64,000 nucleotides of DNA from Cycas panzhihuaensis (taxonomy: Eukaryota; Cycadophyta). The notes under the pieces are model-generated. The model saw only the letters and a program-made list of their open reading frames with translations, was not told the origin of the DNA and ran no database searches. The translations under genes were made by a program, and so were the position numbers. Where the stretch lies: NCBI GenBank assembly GCA_023213395.1, contig CM041465.1:97285741-97349740 (forward strand). Reading direction: 5' to 3'. Shown in pieces: positions 10,301 to 20,479 of the stretch. Every line of letters starts with the position of its first letter. Position 1 is the stretch's first letter.

Positions 10301-11640
10301 AAAAAGCCACGGGGGTGCCAGATGACTTTCCAAATGTAGCTCTATTCAGTGTGGAAGTAGTTCCAATGGACTGGTATGAGGGAATACTAGAATATCTAGC
10401 AACTAGAGAAGTATCAACAGAGCTGGATCATACAGGAAAAAGAAATTTTATCAGAAAAGCAGAGCCATATCAACTCATCAATGGAGAATTATACAAATTG
10501 GGACTAGATGATGTGTTACGACATTGTGTTCGATCGCATGAGATAAACCAGATCATGTCGTAGGCACACGAAGGAGTAGCGGGTGGCCACATGGGGAAAT
10601 TGGCCACATGGCAGAAGATTTTAATGTCCAGATTCTGGTGGCTATCTATGTTTGAGGATGTCAAAAAGTAGATTCAAGCTTGTAACTATTTCCAACAGGT
10701 TGGGAAACCAAATCAATAGGATTTCCAACCTTTACATCCCATATTACCTTTGGCACCATTTGAGAAATAGGGGCTCGACTTTATGGGGCCAATCAAACTA
10801 GTCGCACGTAGATCAAAAGTTTGATATATTCTGGTGGCAACTGACTACATGACAAAGTGGGTAGAAGCGTGACTACTACAAAAAGCTGATGTAGAAAGCA
10901 CAATGCAATTTCTGTTTAAGGTGGTGATTACATAATTTGGATGCCCCTTGGAGATTGTAAGTGACTAATATGCTCATTTTCTAAATCAAACTATCGAAAC
11001 ACTGACATCAATATTTATGATTAGCCATCAAAAATCTACTCCATATTACCTAAGAGCCAATGGTTAAGTGAAAAGTTTGAACAAGATAATTGAGAATTGC
11101 TTACAAAAGATATGCGACATCGGCAGATCTGATTAGGCTGAGAAATTACTATCCATGCTATGGACGTTTAAAACAATATACAAGAGGTCAACTAGACAAA
11201 CTCCATTCCAGCTTGTGTATGGCACAGAAGCCATCCTTCCAATGGAATTTAAGATACCTAGTCTACGGGTTACTATACAATGTCGATTAGACAACCTCTA
11301 ATCTTTACAATAATGATTAGAAGATTTAGTGCAATTAGAAGAAAAGTGACACATGGCAAACTAGTTGTAAAATGTGGAGAAGCGGCGGTAGAAAGCATGG
11401 CACGACCGCCATTTACGACAACCTTAGTTTAAAGAATATGATCAAGTATTGCTCTATGACAGTAAACTCAAAATACACCCTGGTAAACTCAAGATGCAAT
11501 GGTTGGGACCATACATCACAGAAAAAGTCTTTGAGAATGGATCGGTGCAACTTCGAGAAATTGACAGACCCCTGCTACCAGCCTAGGTAAATGGTAGCAG
11601 ACTCAAACCATATATTGAGTAGCCCAGTTTTACCAGCCGA
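10301..11640 (+). pseudogene. Element A integrase
   Basis: A 94-codon open stretch (10279-10563) precedes the zinc-binding region AHEGVAGGHMG...CNYFQ. The second metal-binding cysteine is Phe. The core has the first Asp in GLDFMGPI (codon 10777), the second in IVSD (10963) and Glu in NKIIENC (11092), so all three DDE residues remain, separated by several TAG/TAA/TGA stops. After frame changes the C-terminus contains the LGPYIT block near 11505, a GPY/F-type module. No chromodomain follows, which fits a Tat-like and not a chromovirus element. Confidence 0.85.
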
Positions 11641-11844
11641 ATCAGCTGGTTACACCATATCGTATTGCATGATGTTGAGGCATAATCAAATGCCTTGATA
11701 CCAAGCCATGATCCAGTTCAGTATGGATATAAAAAGAAAAAAAAAATTGGAAAAAATAAAAAACAACTGTAACTCATCACAGACATAAGTAATAGCATCA
11801 TAACCTTAAAAAATCAGAGGAAAAATCAAAAGCATACAAGCAAA
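11641..11844. other. Short A-rich spacer
   Basis: AT-rich spacer behind integrase with an adenine run near 11730. No coding signal. Confidence 0.5.
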
Positions 11845-12325
11845 ATACAATATACGTACCAAAAAGGTATATTACCAGGTATGTACAGTTGAAAAAGTGA
11901 TTAAATTTAAAAAATACACTATATGTACCAAGGAAATATACTCCAGTACACACAGTTCAAAAAAGTGACTAAAAATTATAAAATACATACTTGAAAAGTA
12001 CATAGTTAGGTACGCACAGTGTAAACAAATTTTAAGTGGCTCAATTATATTATACGTACCTAAAAAGTACGTAAGTAAGTATGCCCAGTGAAAAGAGAAG
12101 TAAGTTAAATGATTACATTATACGTACCCAAAAAGTATGTAGTCAGGTACGTATAATGGAAAATAAACTTAAGTGCCTAGTTACATTCTACGTATCGAAA
12201 ACATATGTAATCAAGTACGTACAATGGAGGCACTTAACACTATACGTACCAACAGTACGTATAAGACAAAAATCTAAAAAACAACAAAGTATTACATACT
12301 TACAAGCATTCCCACGAAGTACGTA
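11845..12325. repeat. 67-68 bp tandem repeat with TACGTA palindromes
   Basis: Seven or so imperfect units start near 11851, 11919, 11983, 12051, 12118, 12186 and 12241. Each has a core like TATACGTACC - A-rich - GTACGTA, able to pair with itself, and a partner GGTACGYA about 20 bp on, followed by CAGTG and an AAGTG-type tail. It lies in the 3' untranslated zone of element A, where Ogre/Tat elements are known to build tandem repeats. Confidence 0.85.
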
Positions 12326-12540
12326 GAGCAGAATAGACAAATCAACTCCACAAAATCTACCAGGCATTTGTATGGCATGGCACATAAGGAAATTGACTCC
12401 GGTATGCATCAGAGTATAGAAAGTAATAAAAATGGCAAGCATTCCTTAGAGGTACATACGCAGGGTTCTGGTTTGTATGCTTAGGTTATTTTTCCTATCT
12501 CTGGGACTCCACAACCATTATGAGGACAGTAGGATGCCAA

Positions 12541-13640
12541 GAGGCATACATACCAAAGCTTAAACAAGAGTTACAAGCCCTACCAGCTCAATTCCAGACC
12601 AGGGTTAAGTAAGCAGGATGGGGAGACTACATTTACTGTAACCCAATGTATTATGACTTGGAGCTTATGGACCAAATCCTGATGGCACTGAAGGAGGATA
12701 GCAGGAAGGCCAAAATAGATGTGGACATAATTCACACCATTACAAAACTTCCTAATGAAGGAGAAGTTCCACTGGGAATAAAGAGGTTAGAAGTTGATCG
12801 AGAAATGTGGTTAAGGGAATTATGTCAACCAAATACTCAGATTATGTCTGGTGGAATCTATGTAGTAGGCATTATGGATGTTAGACTTCAATGGGTGGCC
12901 AAAGTGATAAATTCTAGATTTTTGTCTAAACGGAAGTACACATATATTCAGGGAGGTATGATGCTAGTGTTGCTGAAAATTTGGGATGGGGAGAAGCTGA
13001 ATTGGTCTGAATTCTTGGTGGAGAACATGAGGTAGTAGCTCAAGGAGATTAGGATACACCCATTTCGACATCCCTCCTTACTTTTGGCCATTTTATTCTA
13101 TCAGTGTCCAGATGTGTAGCTAACTAGGACCACCATTTCTCCATGGGAACCGATCATTAAACAATGGGCAGTAGAATTTCCAGACACAGTGAATAGCCTG
13201 GAAGTAAAGAGAAGAGTACAAAAACAAATGCAGAGAGTACTTACCTAGTTATAAAAGACACTAGGAACACCAATTCCTCTTTAGACAAAATAAGCTATCC
13301 ATATAAAGGGTAAGAGGAATAAGGGAGAAGAAGAATCAGAGGAGGAGGAAGAAGAAGTTGAGGCCTCCTGAGAAGAATGGGAAGACTTCCCCTAGGCAAT
13401 GGAGGCAGGGGAACCCTCAGCACCTCCTACACCACAGGACAAAGCAGGACCAATAATTCAATTAATTTAGGAAATAGATGAAGGGTATAAAGATGAGATA
13501 GCTGCCCTTTAAGACAAAATTAAAGAAAAGGATGCTATTATTGCCACTCTAATATAGATTAATGAAGAGACTTTGGGAGGACAGAGGTAGCAAGAGCTGC
13601 CTTGAGATAGAGTGGGGGAGGAATACACCCTAAAATTTAA
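12541..13640 (+). pseudogene. Extra sense ORF downstream of integrase, unknown function
   Basis: The same frame reads from 12541 with one TAA through a clean 129-codon stretch (12646-13035), then on with TAG stops to about 13600. The first part is a mixed helical domain with LQWVAKVINSRFLSKRK and, further on, HPSLLLAILFYQCPDV. The end has an acidic run (EEESEEEEEEVEA) and a probable coiled coil (EIAALQDKIKEKDAIIATL). I recognise no named domain. The layout of domain, acidic linker and coiled coil recalls the extra ORFs of plant Tat elements. Several stops replace likely Gln codons. It could be a Gag-like or accessory protein. Confidence 0.5.
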
Positions 13641-13703
13641 ATTTTTTTTTGGAGTTTTATTGAGCAAGGATGCTCAAACCCATAATTGTTGACCCATGAT
13701 AAA

Positions 13704-14650
13704 TGTTGGGGCATAAAGTGATCCTATGGCTATGAGAAGACCAAAGGTAGGTCAAGTAACCTAAGACATGCAGGTATAGACTGTACAGAGGTATGCACGA
13801 GGTAAAACAGGGAAGAAATTAACATTCTGGGTATGTATGACATGTGCATACTTGGAACGGGTACATATAACAGAGATATACTAGCTAAGGAACAGAACCG
13901 AACAGAAGTGATATACATGACCCAAAGAGATCAGTGAAGGCCTGTGAAGTTGCCAGACATATGTACGGATGTACGGATCCAAAGAGTCATTAGTTAAAGT
14001 GCCTAACAAGTGATTAATGAAAGGGTACATATGACTGAAGGGGTATGATTATGACAAGTAATCATAACCCTTCAGTCAAAAGGTACCAAGAAGAGTACTT
14101 AAGGAGGTACGCATGAACCAACAGGTTAGGGTGAAAGCTAGTTATCATGGGTACGCAAAGGTGTGGAAGCTAGCACATATGATAGCCAGTTGGAGCAGTA
14201 GTGTACGATAAGTACCATCTAGGTATGCATATGTAACAGAAGGAATGTATGCTGTTGGAATACACAGGAATGCATTCCAGCCTATGTGTAATTGAACTGT
14301 TTACTTAATAAGAGGAAGAGTTACATGGAAAGTTATGTATTCTTTGTGTTATGATGATGAGATGCTAAGTATGTGTTGAATTCTATGCTACTGTGTACCA
14401 TTGTGATATGATTCTGTGAAATATTTGTGGAATGTATGTGAATAACCATGTTGACGGTATCCTAAACTGGACTATAGCATTGTGTAATCTTGACAAGTGT
14501 GGGGGTATCTCATAAGTGTAATAAGATAATCCCCTATATAAGTCAACAACAATGATCCTCTATACTACTAGGATCCCCTCTGCTGTCCTAATAGCATCTA
14601 TTGAGATCTCGTGCTAGTTAATCTAATTAGTGAATCCTATTAGGTACTCA
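13704..14650 (+). repeat. Candidate 3' LTR of element A
   Basis: The segment begins TGTTGGGGCATAAAG, a common opening for plant LTRs, lies behind all coding domains and contains a TATA box near its far end. A purine run (GAGTGGGGGAGGAAT near 13612) lies some 80 bp upstream, not adjacent, so the start is uncertain. No second copy is in the window to prove it. Several GGTACGCA-type words echo the tandem repeat upstream. Confidence 0.35.
14534..14542 (+). promoter_or_regulatory. TATA box in candidate LTR
   Basis: CTATATAAG in a C-rich lead and followed by AGTCAACAAC. Well formed, but without a second LTR it is only a candidate promoter. Confidence 0.4.
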
Positions 14651-15739
14651 CTATAGGCCATCCAAGACTTCTCATCTGTCATCCAGATAAGTCTGACACT
14701 GTCTCCATGCCAGCTGACCCCTAAGGTCCTCCCTACATCTCTCACAGTAATTTAAATATCTATAATGGCTTGTACTCTAAATTTATTGCATCATGGGACC
14801 CAATGATTAATGAAATCATGTAGTGTATTATGCTCCATGATGAGCTGGGTAGATTCAATCACTGTGAGAGGCCCCATGCTCTCATAATCCCCCATCTTAC
14901 CTCATCAAGCTAACTCACAAGCTCCCAATGGCCAGTCCCTCATTCTCCCATGTCTCCACTCTTTCTAAGGCCTACATCATATCATTTACAACCTGTTAGT
15001 TTGCTATTTCATTTCAAAAAAAATTATTTTTTTGAACTTTGATTGATTAAAGGTCTAAAACTATGCCTATGTAACTAAAAATATGATTTCATAAGTAAAA
15101 AATATAACTTCATAGTAAAAAACATGACTTTTTCTGACAGTCCCAAATTCTAAAGTCATAATTTTCATTGATTAATTATGTTTTTTATTTGTTAATCATA
15201 CTTTTAGTGAAGTAACTATAATTTTTGCATTATGTCACTATATTTTTCATTCAAGAAGTTAAAAAATTAAAAAAATGTAGCATCAACTCATCAGGCATCT
15301 GGCTCTCTGCTCTATCATGCTGATGAAGATCCCTAAGGACTAGCCCCTCATTAGAAAGAGCTCCTAATCACTCTAGAATATAAGAAAATAGCCTCTGAGT
15401 GTCTCATTTTCTCCTTCTCCCTCACATAAAAGTGGAACCTTTTTCATCCATTTTCTTACATATAGGGAAGGATTTTTCTTGATTTTCCTTGGCAAAAATT
15501 TCCTCAGTACTCGTGATTTATCAAAGCAAAATATGTCCTTTTTCAATTATTATTCTTATCAAATTACTAGCAAATATCCAAAAGATATATATATTTACTT
15601 TGATAAAGACCAATTATTGTTTTAATACATGGTTATATTCATTGGAGCTCATTTTCCCTTTGGAGATATGACCTATCACCTAGGTTCTACCTTATATGTT
15701 AATCTTTGATGTTTATATCTAAAGGAGCTACACTTCAAG
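14651..15739. other. Non-coding stretch
   Basis: No domain-bearing frame on either strand. It contains a foldback near 15066-15235 and an AT-rich segment. Short open frames such as 15489-15671 show no similarity I recognise. Confidence 0.5.
15066..15235. repeat. Imperfect foldback, possible MITE remnant
   Basis: The words GTAACTAAAAATATGATT, AGTAAAAAATATAA and AACATGACTTT on the left reappear as inverted complements on the right (AAAGTCATAATT, TTTTTTATTTGTTAATCATA, AGTGAAGTAAC) around a 20-bp loop. Matches are imperfect and AT-rich. Confidence 0.35.
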
Positions 15740-16190
15740 CTTATTTCTGCCTATTAATGAGTCTAAACTATGATAGGAACTAATTTTGAGCCTTTTTCTA
15801 CCTATTAATTTGTTTAAACTATGATAGGAACTATACTCTGATCCTTTTTCTACCTGTTAATGAGTCTAAACTATGATAAGAACTACTCTCTAAACTTACC
15901 TTTACCTATTGATGAGTTTAAACTATGATAAGATTTAGCTCTGAACCTCCTTTCACCTGTTAATGAGCTAAAACCATAACAAAAATAATGCTCCAAGGCC
16001 CTTCTATGTGTTAACAAGCTTAAACTATAATAGGGAACCCTTCAAATTTGATTGTTAATGGGGCTAAACTATGATAATTGTCCTCCAAAAGTCCTCACCC
16101 CATTAATGAGGTTAATCTATGATGGATTTGCTTTGAAAAGTCACCTGTTAATGAGATGATAAACTATGATAGTCTATCCCTTTTTGCTTT
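15740..16190. repeat. About 52-bp tandem repeat, nine units
   Basis: Units carry CCTGTTAATGAG followed by TCTAAACTATGATAGGAAC. Starts are near 15750, 15801, 15853, 15905, 15957, 16008, 16051, 16099 and 16144, so the step is 51-52 bp for the first six and 43-48 bp after. Confidence 0.9.
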
Positions 16191-16249
16191 AGAAAAAAGA
16201 TTTCCCTCTGACACATGGTTAAAGAGAGATAAACGATGACTAGTTATAT

Positions 16250-16560
16250 AATAGAGTCCCATCTAGTTTATGGGTGTTTGGTGGTGAAGTCCCATCTAGT
16301 TTATGTGCATGTTGTTTGATAGTGAAGTCCCATCTAGTTTGTGGGTGTAGGTAGGTATTTGGCAATGTTTGGTGCCCAGTCCTTTTAGGCAAAAGGTGAA
16401 AGTAACATCATTTTAATGATAGATACCTAGTCCTTCTAGGGTATGTTTATGATAGTATTGATGGATACCCAATCCTTCTGGGTAGGTTTTTAGTGATATT
16501 AGATACCTAGTCCTTTTTGGGTAGATTCATAGCAATTAGGTGCCTAGTCATTTATGAAGG
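16250..16560. repeat. Two short tandem repeats upstream of element C RT
   Basis: Three copies of AGTCCCATCTAGTTTATG start at 16255, 16288 and 16326. They are followed by about five copies of a unit around CCTAGTCCTTCTAGG, near 16375, 16425, 16466, 16505 and 16542, spaced roughly 40-50 bp. Confidence 0.8.
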
Positions 16561-16689
16561 ATGCAGAGGTGCAGAGTAGGACTGCAATGGTGAGATCATC
16601 ATACTCAAGTTAATGTATTCCTTTGAATCTTTGGTAGTGTTAAAAAACATCAGGGAGGTATTCCAACCCCATTTATAGGATATTTTAGG

Positions 16690-18414
16690 GAGGCAGCAAG
16701 TGCCTCAACCTAACCTACATATTTTCCAATGATCGAGCCCCCCTTCACTTTAAGGAATAGAATTCCATGTGCATGGGGATAACTAAGGACACCATCCTTG
16801 GTCCTAGTAAAGTCATCAAGGTGGGAGTGAAATGTTTCCCTATCGAAATAAAGGAATACACCCTTCTTTTCTAGGAATTTCATGATGTTTTCACATGGGA
16901 CTACTCTGACATGAAGGGAATAGACCTGTCTATTATCACCCATAACCTCATTACCATTTCGAGTGCTCACCCTATGCAGTAAAAACAACATCCTCTTCAC
17001 CTAAAACTTTTAGATGCCATGAAGATAGAAGTTGAGAAACTCCTAGATGTGGGGTTAATCACTTCCATCAACTACCCCAGGTGGGTATTGAATATTGTTC
17101 CTATTACTAAAAAGAATAAGACAATTAGGATATATATTGACTTTCATGATATTAACAACTCATGTCTAAAATATAACTTTCCTCTTCCTTTCATTAATTA
17201 GATCATTGATTGAATAGCTAGATTTGAAGTCGTATCCTTAATGGACATCTTCTCAGGATATAACAAAATCTAGATCTCCCCCAAAGACTGTCATAAAATA
17301 GCCTTCACCACTCCTTGGGGCACCTTCACTTATAAGGTAATGCCCTTTGGGCTCAAGAAGGCAAGCACTACTTATTAGAGGGCAATGTAATTTGTCTTTT
17401 ATGACCTCATTTGATAAAACCCTTGAGGTTTTCAAGGATGATATGATGGGCCTTTCATACATAAAGGCCTACCATCCTAGTGATTTGTAAGCCATCTTCA
17501 CTCAATGTCACAAATACCATATAAGCTTAAACTCTCTTAAGTGTGTGTTTGCTGTGACAGCTAGAAAACTCCTTGGTTTCCTTGTTTTGAAACAAGGAAT
17601 CTAAATTGACCCTGATAAAGTCAAGGCCATCCTTGACATGATGCCTCCCAAGACCTAACGATAAATCAAGTCATTCTTGGGTAGATTAAGCTTCCTTAGG
17701 CATTTCTTGGTGAACTTCACCATAAATATAAAACCTCTCACTAACCTATTAAAGAAAGGAGACCCATTTGTTTGGTCTTCAAAGGCCTAAGAAGCCTTTG
17801 AGGAGCTCAAGAAAGCCCTAGCTTCCCCTCTGACTTTAGCTTCCCCTCTCTTCGATAGGCCTTCTATCCTTTATAACTTGGCCACCGATGAATCCTTGGG
17901 TGCTATGATCACTCAAGAAGATGACTCAAGAACTAAGAAAGCCATTTATTTTATTAGTTACACCCTAGTTTCTACTAAGTTTAATTACTCTGCCGTTGAG
18001 AAGGAATGCCTCTCCTTAGTACACTCTACCAAGAAGTTTAGGCACTACTTGCTCAGAAATACTACTCAAGTGATCATCTAATATGATCCCTTAAGGTATT
18101 TTCTAATTCGATCTGACTTGAAAGGTAGGACCGACAAGTGGGTTGTCATCCTTTAGGAATTTAATCTCCAAATTATTAATAGGAAATCGAAGAAGGGGAT
18201 GGTGGTTATTGAACAACTAGCTGACATCCCTATCCCAAACTCCTTTGACACTCTTGTTGACAATTCCTTACTTGATGAGCCCATTTTTTCTATTAAGGAC
18301 TTATCTCCCTATCTATTAACTAATACTGAGTGGTATGTGGATATTATACAATACCTCACTTAGTAGTAGTATCATTCTAATGCTAGTGAGAAGGTTAGGT
18401 CTCACATTCAAGCT
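16690..18414 (+). pseudogene. Element C reverse transcriptase and RNase H
   Basis: RT entry is seen at EFHDVFTWDYSDMKGIDLS near 16875. The frame from 17019 holds VEKLLDVGLITSINYPRW and KNKTIRIYIDFHDIN, then PLPFI, SLMDIFSGYNKI and TYKVMPFGLKKA. A frameshift near 17413 moves to the next frame with VFKDDMM (aspartates intact, Tyr-x replaced by Phe-Lys), CVFAVTARKLLGF and IKSFLGRLSFLRHFL. RNase H follows: NLATDESLGAM (first Asp, 17887) and EKECLSLVHSTKKFRHYL to 18081, then a TAA where Gln fits. Stops are mostly TAG. The second RNase H that Tat elements often carry between RNase H and integrase is absent here. Confidence 0.9.
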
Positions 18415-19600
18415 ACTCCTTAGCAGTACTTCCTTATAGAAGAGGTATTATACAAGAGGTCTTTTGATGGATCCTTCTCCGTTGTGCCAATCCTAGTGAG
18501 GTGGGCCAAATACTCTATGAATTCCATAACAGTATTTGTTGGGGTCATTTTAGAGGCTAATCCATGGCCCAAAGGATCCTTCACATGGGCTATTATTGGT
18601 TGTCCCTCTTTAAGGACACCCATGCTTATGCCCTACGATGTTATTGGTGTTAAGAGTATGCTAACATCACCCATTTGCCTTCTGAGGCCTTACACCCCAT
18701 CATCTTCCCATGGCCTTTCTCCTAATGGGGATTAGACCTTATTGGGGCTATAACCCCACCTTCCTTATTAGGGCTATAACCCCACCTTCTTTGTCACAAC
18801 ATAAGTTCATCTTAATTGCAATGAAATACTTTACTAAATAGGATAAAGTGGTCCCTCTATTCTCTACTCATGGTAAGATGATAGCTACCTTCGTCTACCA
18901 ATATATCATTTGTTAATTTAGGGTTTTTGACATCTTGATTATAGATAATAGAACCCCCTTTTGTAATAAGGAGATGGATGAACTTTATGAGAGATTTAAG
19001 ATATCTCATAAAAATTCCTCTCCCTATTACCCATAGGCCAATGGCCAAATAGAATCTTTTAACAAAACCCTCATAAACATCCAAAAGAAAACTATAGCCT
19101 AATCTTAAAAGGATTAGCATCTTCAACTTCCTTCTGTCCTTTAGGCGTATGGCACTTCTATCTGCATAGCTACAGCGATGACCCGGTTCTCCCTTGTGTA
19201 TAGAACTAAGGTGGTCCTCCTATTGGAAGTTGAAATCCCATCATTATGAGTTTCCCTTAGGGGTCTTATCGATGAGGAGTCCTATCGTTGGGCCCACCTC
19301 CTAGACCTCGAAACCCTAGACAAGAAATGCTTGGTTGCATATCAAATGAATCTTGCCTATAAAGCTAGGGCATGAAAGATATATGACAAATGCTTTCATC
19401 TACATCCCTTACATCTCAAGGACCACATCCTTAAGTTGGAATATCTCCATCACTGCTTGTCTAAATTTGGACCTAAATGGGTTGGCCCTTTTATCGCTTT
19501 TGAAAGCCTCAATAATGACACCTATAGGATTACAACTCTAGAGTGTCTTAAGTTTAAAAAAGCCATTAATTGTAAGTTCCTTAAGAAATTCTATGTGTAA
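18415..19600 (+). pseudogene. Element C integrase (continues into array unit 1)
   Basis: VLYKRSFDG near 18445 leads into the zinc-binding region. After a frameshift near 18472 comes LLRCANPSEVGQ, EFHNSICWGHFRG (two His) and LRCYWCQ (two Cys), all four metal ligands present. WGLDLIGAI gives the first catalytic Asp (18735). A 26-bp direct duplication follows at once (18740-18793), shifting the frame. The Glu-bearing NGQIESFNKTL block near 19040 is inside array unit 1, next to a TAG at 19034 for Gln. The C-terminus has KFGPKWVGPFI near 19460, a GPY/F-type module, ending at TAA 19598. Confidence 0.85.
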
Positions 19601-20479
19601 CTATCCCTACTTCTCAGTACACTAGGCATATCAATGCCTCTCCTCTCACTTTGAAATGAGCCTAAACTACCACCCTAAATGTGTCTCCATTCCTTCTAAC
19701 CACAGTTGGAGTGGTGACTTAGGGTAGATTTCTTATCCTTACAGTTCCTCCTATGGTATCTTTTGTTTCCCTCCTATGAGAAACCCTTTATCCTAGTCAA
19801 ACATGCACACTTTCATTGCTTCCGAGCTCAAAAATGCATCCCAACTAGGACAGCATGTTTGAGTACCGATAATCTCTCCTTGTCATTACTTCCTTTGCAT
19901 ATATGTTATGCTCCTTCAAAGGATGTGCATGGCCCTCTGTCTCTTAGCCTCATATGTGTCTATCACCTACACTCATAGTGGTCATGTATGCCCACTACGA
20001 GTGTGGTCATGTATGAAAGATTGTATAGGCACCACCCAAATAATCTAATAACAAAAACTATATAATAATCATCTTAAATCATCGTGATGTATAGCCCCCC
20101 ATACACCCATGTCTACACATACATAAATATATAAACAAATAAATAATAAATACAACATCATAACGCCATTATCATGGATCGAATGGGATGCCAATGAGCC
20201 CCAATCTATATATACAATGAATCATATTATACAAAATAATATAGTATATTATCCTAGTAAAGCTAGAATCCTTGCAAGGAGGAGTATAATTATATATCAA
20301 CATATGGTGACTCCCTAGAGGTCTGATGCTTTCCTGATCAAAATTAATCCTACATCCTACTTCTCAGTGTGCTTACTCTTAGGGGGTATTATCTCCTGGA
20401 TGATGTGACCCCTCCTTAGGAGACCACATGCCTCCTAGGCTCCTCTACCACCACTATAAGCTCCCTACCTTGCTCCGCT
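19601..20479. other. Unit 1 spacer between integrase and antisense gene
   Basis: After integrase comes a CT-rich stretch, then an AT-rich zone (20040-20320) with AATAAATAATAAATAC-type runs that on the - strand could act as the 3' end and poly(A) region of the antisense gene. No domain seen. Confidence 0.45.

Larger units (their letters stand above)
1..14650 (+). mobile_element. Element A: decayed Tat/Ogre-like Ty3/gypsy retrotransposon, split by B1
   Basis: The + strand shows protease (1-370, resuming at 7435), a gag-like stretch, reverse transcriptase, RNase H and integrase in that order, then a long 3' region with a tandem repeat, an extra sense ORF and a possible LTR. The 5' LTR and normal gag position lie outside the window. 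RT motifs such as KDPFPLP, GYNQV and PFGLTN resemble the Ogre/Tat/Athila branch more than chromoviruses. Many in-frame stops and some frameshifts show it is dead. The right boundary is uncertain because its LTR has no second copy here. Confidence 0.7.

Noticed and set aside
11845-12325. CRISPR-like array
   Set aside because: Units are contiguous and imperfect, with no distinct spacers, in a plant retrotransposon.
14651-15739. Host gene or RNA gene between elements A and C
   Set aside because: No frame with domain, splice pattern or RNA structure recognised; AT-rich with a foldback.
19353-19541. Recurring 62-codon frame beginning MPIKLGHERYMT in units 1, 3 and 4
   Set aside because: Wrong-frame reading of the integrase C-terminus, kept only because the units are copies.
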